From assembly GCF_000701665.1 (NCBI RefSeq), contig NZ_JNJN01000030.1, positions 1-34,123 on the forward strand: a DNA stretch of 34,123 bases, read 5' to 3'. Shown one piece after another: positions 31,528 to 34,123 of the stretch (positions within the stretch are counted from its first letter, which is position 1; each line of letters begins with the position of its first letter). Below the pieces are notes generated by a model. It saw only the letters and a list, made by a program, of their open reading frames with translations, was not told the DNA's origin and did not search any database. Both the position numbers and the translations under genes were made by a program. The DNA is from Agathobaculum desmolans ATCC 43058 (GTDB taxonomy: Bacteria > Bacillota > Clostridia > Oscillospirales > Butyricicoccaceae).

Positions 31528-32046
31528 TCATTCCAGCAGTTGCAATACTCCATTCCACGCAATATGTACGCAGAATTTTTCTAAATCAGTTTCTTTTACA
31601 TATTTTCGGCCAAAGAAAGTTTTCATATTTAACCACACATCCCACGGTATCCTGTACACATCACCTGATGCGAAACCTGCCACAACGTAGCATCTGGCAC
31701 CTAATCGCTGATAACGGGACAGGTATTCGCTCTGATCGCGCCCAACACGATCCTGTGTCATACGGTCGGTCGAAGTGAACTTTGCTTCAAAAAGTACAGT
31801 CCTCCCGCCTTTGATCGTTCCTTTGTAGTCCGGCTGGGCTTTCTTCTCGAAGAACGCGATGAACTTTCCATTCCCCAAGCTCTTGGTCGGGCGCATCGGT
31901 TCTGGGGTCTTTTCGACGATGGCAAAACCTCGATCCGCGTAATATGCGAATGAATCATCCAACCGTTCCTCAAACCGTCTTCCCTGTGCCCTGCTGACCG
32001 CGCCCTGTATCTGCCGCTTCGGGTCTTTCGCTGCTTTATTCCTCAT
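31528..32046 (-). CDS. recU: Holliday junction resolvase RecU-like
   Basis: A 172-residue protein with the RecU nuclease core. The conserved parts are GRRFEERLDDSFAYY near the N-terminus, the active-site pair PDYKGTIKGG and VLFEAKFT (Asp and Glu-x-Lys, metal-binding), then DQSEYLSRYQRLGARCYVVAGF and a final VYRIPWDVW. RecU cleaves Holliday junctions in Firmicutes and their phages; here it would resolve intermediates during phage replication. ATG 32046 has GGGAGGG 7 bases upstream, inside the overlapping small membrane gene. Confidence 0.9.
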   Translation of the reverse strand: MRNKAAKDPKRQIQGAVSRAQGRRFEERLDDSFAYYADRGFAIVEKTPEPMRPTKSLGNGKFIAFFEKKAQPDYKGTIKGGRTVLFEAKFTSTDRMTQDRVGRDQSEYLSRYQRLGARCYVVAGFASGDVYRIPWDVWLNMKTFFGRKYVKETDLEKFCVHIAWNGVLQLLE

Positions 32047-32215
32047 GGAAAAGCCCTCCCAGGAAGCCTCCTACAAGCATCATCCCGAGACCTGTCAGCA
32101 GAAGCCCCGCTGCTGCGCAAATTGACAAATTGCCCGCGTCCGAAGCTGCTGCCGTTCCAAGCATCAGCAGAAATCCTAACCCGCAGGTGATGCGGGCTAA
32201 TTTCACTTGTTTCAT
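32036..32215 (-). CDS. Small two-helix membrane protein
   Basis: A 59-residue protein beginning MKQVKLARITCGLGFLLMLG and ending GLFHEE. It has two hydrophobic segments (residues about 9-24 and 31-55) with a short loop (SDAGNL). The RBS GAGGGA is 5 bases upstream of ATG 32215, and the gene overlaps RecU by 11 bases, so it is set in a normal operon. The charge pattern (Lys/Arg at the start) suggests the N-terminus stays inside. The function is unknown. Confidence 0.65.
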   Translation of the reverse strand: MKQVKLARITCGLGFLLMLGTAAASDAGNLSICAAAGLLLTGLGMMLVGGFLGGLFHEE

Positions 32216-32217
32216 AT

Positions 32218-33105
32218 TTATCCCTCGTTCCGCGCAATGTCGCGCCTGATGTCGTAATCCTCTGCCTGCTCCAGCGTCTTGATGCTGCGTTGGGACAGTC
32301 GGTTCAGTACAGCGTTTATGTACTTCCAGTCAGCCGGTTTCCCAGCCAAAACTGCCTGCTCGAATGCATACATGAGCAAATCAAGCTTGTCCCGTGGGAA
32401 GCTAATACGCCATTCCCCTGACTGCTTGTCCTGCTCGCTGTATCGCAGCGCATGAAACACGTTCATCCGGTCGGTATCCGTGGCCTGCCGGCTTGCAAAG
32501 CGTCTGAAAATCACATCGGTAAATGCCGAAACCGTCTGCATCGTTTCGTCCGTAACGCCAAAATAGGCGCAGGCGTCCAGCTCCCGGTTTTGCAGATACT
32601 CGGAGACAGCGTTTTCTGCCATCGCGCACGCACCATCACCACCAGAAGAAGATATATTACCAGTGTTATTTATATTATTATTATTTATATGCACTGGTTG
32701 TGTTACATTTTGTGTAACAGGTTGTGTAACGGGTTGCGTTACATTTTGTGTAACGATATGTGCATCAACGGTTTGTGTAACAGGTTGTGTAACATAATGT
32801 GTCGCAAGCGGGATCATCTGATAGACCCCACTCTGACTTCCCTTGCCTTTGCGATATCGAATTCGTCCCGATTGAATTAAGACGTTTCTCATACGGTCTA
32901 ATTGCGTCCGAGAGAATCCGAGGTAGGATAAAAGAGTTTGGATTGACACCGAAAATTCTGTACGCCATTGCCATTCGCCATCTACACAGATAGCACATTT
33001 ATTATTCAAATACATCAATGCGTGCCATAGTGCCTGAGCGTCGGCCGGTATGGAATTGAACGGCAGCCAATCGTAAAACGCTTTTATCTCGGCAATATAA
33101 TTCAT
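32218..33105 (-). CDS. Replication initiator / replisome organiser (DnaD-like)
   Basis: A 295-residue protein. The N-terminal winged-helix part (KAFYDWLPFNSIPADAQALWHALM, then QTLLSYLGFSRTQLDRMRNVL) matches phage replisome organisers. The C-terminal helical part (PRDKLDLLMYAFEQAVLAG, then WKYINAVLNRL) resembles a DnaD-like domain. Between them is a low-complexity linker of VTQP/VTQN repeats and an Asn-rich tract, encoded by repetitive DNA at 32700-32795 that may be the origin. ATG 33105 has a weak AGGAT. The protein probably binds the repeats and loads the host helicase, as in other phages whose origin lies inside the initiator gene. Confidence 0.85.
   Translation of the reverse strand: MNYIAEIKAFYDWLPFNSIPADAQALWHALMYLNNKCAICVDGEWQWRTEFSVSIQTLLSYLGFSRTQLDRMRNVLIQSGRIRYRKGKGSQSGVYQMIPLATHYVTQPVTQTVDAHIVTQNVTQPVTQPVTQNVTQPVHINNNNINNTGNISSSGGDGACAMAENAVSEYLQNRELDACAYFGVTDETMQTVSAFTDVIFRRFASRQATDTDRMNVFHALRYSEQDKQSGEWRISFPRDKLDLLMYAFEQAVLAGKPADWKYINAVLNRLSQRSIKTLEQAEDYDIRRDIARNEG
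32655..32795. repeat. Iteron-like cluster and AT-rich tract, candidate replication origin
   Basis: The plus strand holds five copies of TGTGTAAC starting at 32711, 32723, 32747, 32774 and 32786 (spacings 12, 24, 27 and 12), with related inverted copies that form TGTTACA-TTTTG-TGTAACA at 32701-32719 and a similar pair near 32738-32754. Immediately to the left is a run of about 35 A/T-rich bases (32663-32690), suitable for DNA unwinding. Clustering inside the initiator gene supports an origin. The repeats also encode the VTQP linker, so coding bias is an alternative. Confidence 0.6.
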
Positions 33106-33117
33106 TACACATCAATC

Positions 33118-33597
33118 CTAAAATGGAATATCGTTGTCGTCACACGGCAGCACATCCCCATACCCTGTATTATCTGGCGGGAGATCAAACGCCGGTGCCG
33201 TCGGCTGGGGTTGCGAAGCCGCCTGTGGTCTGTATGAACCTTGTTCGCCAACATGCCCGGAATTTGCTTCACGCGCTTTCTTGGTCTCGCCAAAGGATAT
33301 TTCGCTGCAATGGACCTCAATCGCCGTGCGGTTATTACCATGCTGATCCTGCCACTGACGGGACTGGATTCGACCGATTACAATGGTCATCATGCCTTTC
33401 GTGAACCACTGTGCCACAAATTCAGCCTGCTTCCCCCATGCAACACAGTCAATGAAGTCGGTCTGACGTTCGCCGCTCGGGCTCTTACGATCTCGGTCAA
33501 TCGCAAGAGTGAATGAGCAGACAGCCATGTTGCTCTGGGTATGGCGCAATTCGGGATCGCGGGTCAGGCGTCCCATTAAAATGGCTTTATTAAGCAT
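33118..33597 (-). CDS. ssb: Single-stranded DNA-binding protein
   Basis: A 159-residue SSB. The OB-fold is clear: MLNKAILMGRLTRDPELRHT, VCSFTLAIDRD, DFIDCVAWGKQAEFV and TIVIGRIQSRQWQDQHGN. A flexible Gln/Pro-rich region follows, ending in the acidic tip DDNDIPF that recruits replication partners. ATG 33597 is 8 bases inside the end of the upstream gene. It coats single strands during phage replication. Length is normal. Confidence 0.96.
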   Translation of the reverse strand: MLNKAILMGRLTRDPELRHTQSNMAVCSFTLAIDRDRKSPSGERQTDFIDCVAWGKQAEFVAQWFTKGMMTIVIGRIQSRQWQDQHGNNRTAIEVHCSEISFGETKKAREANSGHVGEQGSYRPQAASQPQPTAPAFDLPPDNTGYGDVLPCDDNDIPF

Positions 33598-33802
33598 TCG
33601 GGACAACCTCTGTTGGCCGCGGCCCCAGGACCGCTTCGATGGCATCGCTTAAACGGGATCCGGTAAAGGCTTGATATGCGCGAAGAATTACATCCCGCTC
33701 GGTTTCAGCCCTTATCAGCTCTTCATAACGGCTGATCGGGATAGTAATGTGGTTATGGTCGATACATACCTCAATCGTGCCAGTTTTCGTTGTCTGCTCC
33801 AA
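33590..33802 (-). CDS. Small unknown phage protein
   Basis: A 70-residue protein with the pattern IEVCIDHNHITIPISRYEELIRAETERDVILRAYQAF, of a kind often found next to SSB genes in Clostridia phages: a short strand unit and a helix with EELIRAETERD. Its role is not known. It overlaps the SSB start by 8 bases. The only upstream start is TTG 33802 without a clear SD, so the beginning is uncertain; the reading frame and coupling to SSB support a real gene. Confidence 0.6.
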   Translation of the reverse strand: MEQTTKTGTIEVCIDHNHITIPISRYEELIRAETERDVILRAYQAFTGSRLSDAIEAVLGPRPTEVVPNA

Positions 33803-33830
33803 AAAGGGTAAGCGTCAAATAGAAATTCAG

Positions 33831-33867
33831 AAAAGCACAAGGGTGGAGTTTTGCCTCCACCCTTGTG
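33831..33867 (-). terminator. Intrinsic terminator after zinc-ribbon gene
   Basis: Perfect 13-bp arms (33836-33848 with 33855-33867) with a 6-base loop. The transcript from the right runs through the stem, then GC and TTTT (33834-33831). It separates the zinc-ribbon gene from the SSB operon, so SSB probably needs its own promoter or read-through. Confidence 0.85.
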
Positions 33868-33874
33868 TGCTGTT

Positions 33875-34087
33875 TCAGGTATGTACTTTTTTACGGCTGT
33901 CAGGATAAACGACTTTGGCTTTCTTGTAACCTCTCCAACCTAAGTGCTGGCCGCAGCGGTCACAGTAGGCCACGAACTCGCGTTCCAGCGTTATGCCACA
34001 TCTGGGGCAGACATAATAGGCATGACCATTCGGGAATACCATCACTTCCTTAACAAGGAGCTCCATGCGGTACTCAGCAAAGCGCAT
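33875..34087 (-). CDS. Small zinc-ribbon protein
   Basis: A protein of up to 70 residues with two CxxC pairs (YVCPRCGITL and YCDRCGQHL) spaced as in a zinc ribbon, then a basic tail (YKKAKVVYPDSRKK). Such proteins are common in phage early regions, often of unknown role. Starts at 34087, 34066 and 34042 are possible; the last has AAGGA close by. The gene might begin further right, outside the window, though the first ATG is within it. It is followed by a strong terminator. Confidence 0.65.
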   Translation of the reverse strand: MRFAEYRMELLVKEVMVFPNGHAYYVCPRCGITLEREFVAYCDRCGQHLGWRGYKKAKVVYPDSRKKVHT

Positions 34088-34123
34088 AAGCAGTTGCCAT
34101 AGAAACGATGGAGAAAAGGATAT

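Noticed and set aside
33813-33818. TTGACG on the minus strand as a -35 box for the SSB operon
   Set aside because: No acceptable -10 element lies 16-18 bases downstream, so a promoter is not supported.
1-34123. Search for tRNA genes, CRISPR arrays, insertion sequences and att sites
   Set aside because: No cloverleaf, regular spacer array, transposase or matching flanking repeat was seen by eye; integrase and att sites are probably outside the window.

Overview
The window is 34 kb of a temperate, contractile-tailed phage or prophage. Almost every gene lies on the minus strand, so transcription runs from the right edge to the left edge. The host is most likely a Firmicute of class Clostridia, perhaps a gut Oscillospiraceae/Ruminococcaceae relative. 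This is inferred from strong Shine-Dalgarno sites, a RecU-type resolvase, a DnaD-like replisome organiser, a sigma-region-4-like late regulator and mixed GC content. No integrase, lysis gene, tRNA, CRISPR array or insertion sequence was seen, so the element continues beyond both edges.

Right to left, about 34.1-28.0 kb is the early/replication module: a zinc-ribbon protein, a strong terminator, SSB, a replisome organiser with an iteron-like cluster (candidate origin), a small two-helix membrane protein, RecU, a protein with an FtsK-gamma-like winged helix, a SAM-binding methyltransferase-like protein, a start-less Cys-rich ORF and a large ParB-family protein. At 28.0-27.4 kb sits the only plus-strand gene, a multi-pass membrane protein behind a near-consensus promoter, which looks like a gene expressed in the lysogen. 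Then come a regulator, an Acb2/Tad1-like candidate cyclic-nucleotide sponge (anti-CBASS/anti-Thoeris), a small unknown gene and a late-transcription regulator (27.3-26.0 kb).

Between the late regulator and the terminase (25.8-21.4 kb) lies a tightly overlapping five-gene cassette: a sodium:solute symporter, then PP-loop (PAPS reductase-like), ParB-like, a second PP-loop (IbrA/DUF3440-like) and a second ParB-like (IbrB-like) protein. It has no evident structural role and is the best candidate for an undescribed system.

From 21.1 to 11.5 kb is a lambda-type head module: Nu1/GpA terminase, gpW, portal, ClpP-fold protease with a nested scaffold start, decoration protein, gpE-type capsid protein and connector/completion proteins. 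From 11.5 kb to the left edge is a P2-type contractile tail: sheath, tube, E/E' chaperones with a canonical -1 slippery site, tape measure, X, D, V, U, W, J, I and the start of a tail fibre. The phage is therefore a lambda-head/P2-tail chimera.

Base composition changes abruptly near 13.4, 19.5, 21.2, 26 and 28.9 kb. Two of these changes fall inside genes (large terminase and the third ParB), at domain boundaries, consistent with mosaic recombination. RNA hairpins punctuate the late operon: a terminator after the tail tube gene, three hairpins between gpW and portal, and a UUCG hairpin in the symporter leader.
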